A stretch of DNA of 64,000 nucleotides from Apoderus coryli (taxonomy: Eukaryota > Arthropoda > Insecta > Coleoptera > Attelabidae): positions 5,958,260 to 6,022,259 of the forward strand of contig OU452205.1 in NCBI GenBank assembly GCA_911728435.2, given 5' to 3'. The notes beneath the pieces are model-generated. The model was not told the DNA's origin, made no database searches, and saw only the letters and a program-made list of their open reading frames with translations. How positions within the stretch are numbered: position 1 is the first letter of the stretch; each line of letters starts with the position of its first letter. Below are positions 63,978-64,000 of this stretch, in pieces. Position numbers and translations under genes: made by a program.

Positions 63978-64000
63978 GTAAGAGCTTTTTAATTTAACTT

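Overview
The window is nuclear DNA from an insect. It is AT-rich, its genes have many short exons with GT/AG introns, and it holds two sugar-type gustatory receptor genes, an insect chemoreceptor family. Most of the sequence is transposon. Order and species cannot be fixed from sequence alone; a holometabolous insect, perhaps a beetle, is my guess.

Four host genes can be assembled exon by exon, with splice phases that agree at every junction. (1) A plus-strand gene (exons 4657-4764, 10389-10589, 16541-16627) encodes a 131-residue tail-anchored membrane protein that I cannot name. (2) eIF2A, complete on the plus strand in nine exons (28206-36828), 569 residues. (3) A complete minus-strand sugar gustatory receptor (seven exons, 48345 down to 39168, 419 residues). 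(4) A second sugar receptor on the plus strand, head-to-head with the first (exons from 57431), which runs off the right edge after 344 codons.

Layout: 1-3692 holds two LINE copies tail to tail. 3693-16627 is gene 1, its introns filled with LINE, mariner and MITE copies. 16628-28205 is intergenic, with nested inverted-repeat transposons, an inverted LTR pair and small palindromic insertions in front of eIF2A. 28206-36828 is eIF2A, with a LINE in intron 4 and a Tc1-like element in intron 5 that itself carries a mariner and a fold-back with two hammerhead ribozymes. 36829-39167 is mostly a LINE. 39168-48345 is the first receptor. 48346-57430 holds MITEs and a hAT element that has received a near-intact Copia retrotransposon. 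57431-63977 is the second receptor, whose first intron holds a nested element with two more hammerhead motifs and a Penelope-like GIY-YIG endonuclease ORF.

The most unusual signal is two families of tiny (20-37 bp) palindromes flanked by 7-bp target duplications: CAAAGATTAATGTAC-type palindromes in host introns and CATTGTCTTTA-type palindromes just upstream of eIF2A. A 176-bp relative of the second family is present with a perfect 7-bp duplication. They look like excision footprints of an unseen DNA transposon that leaves its end sequences behind.
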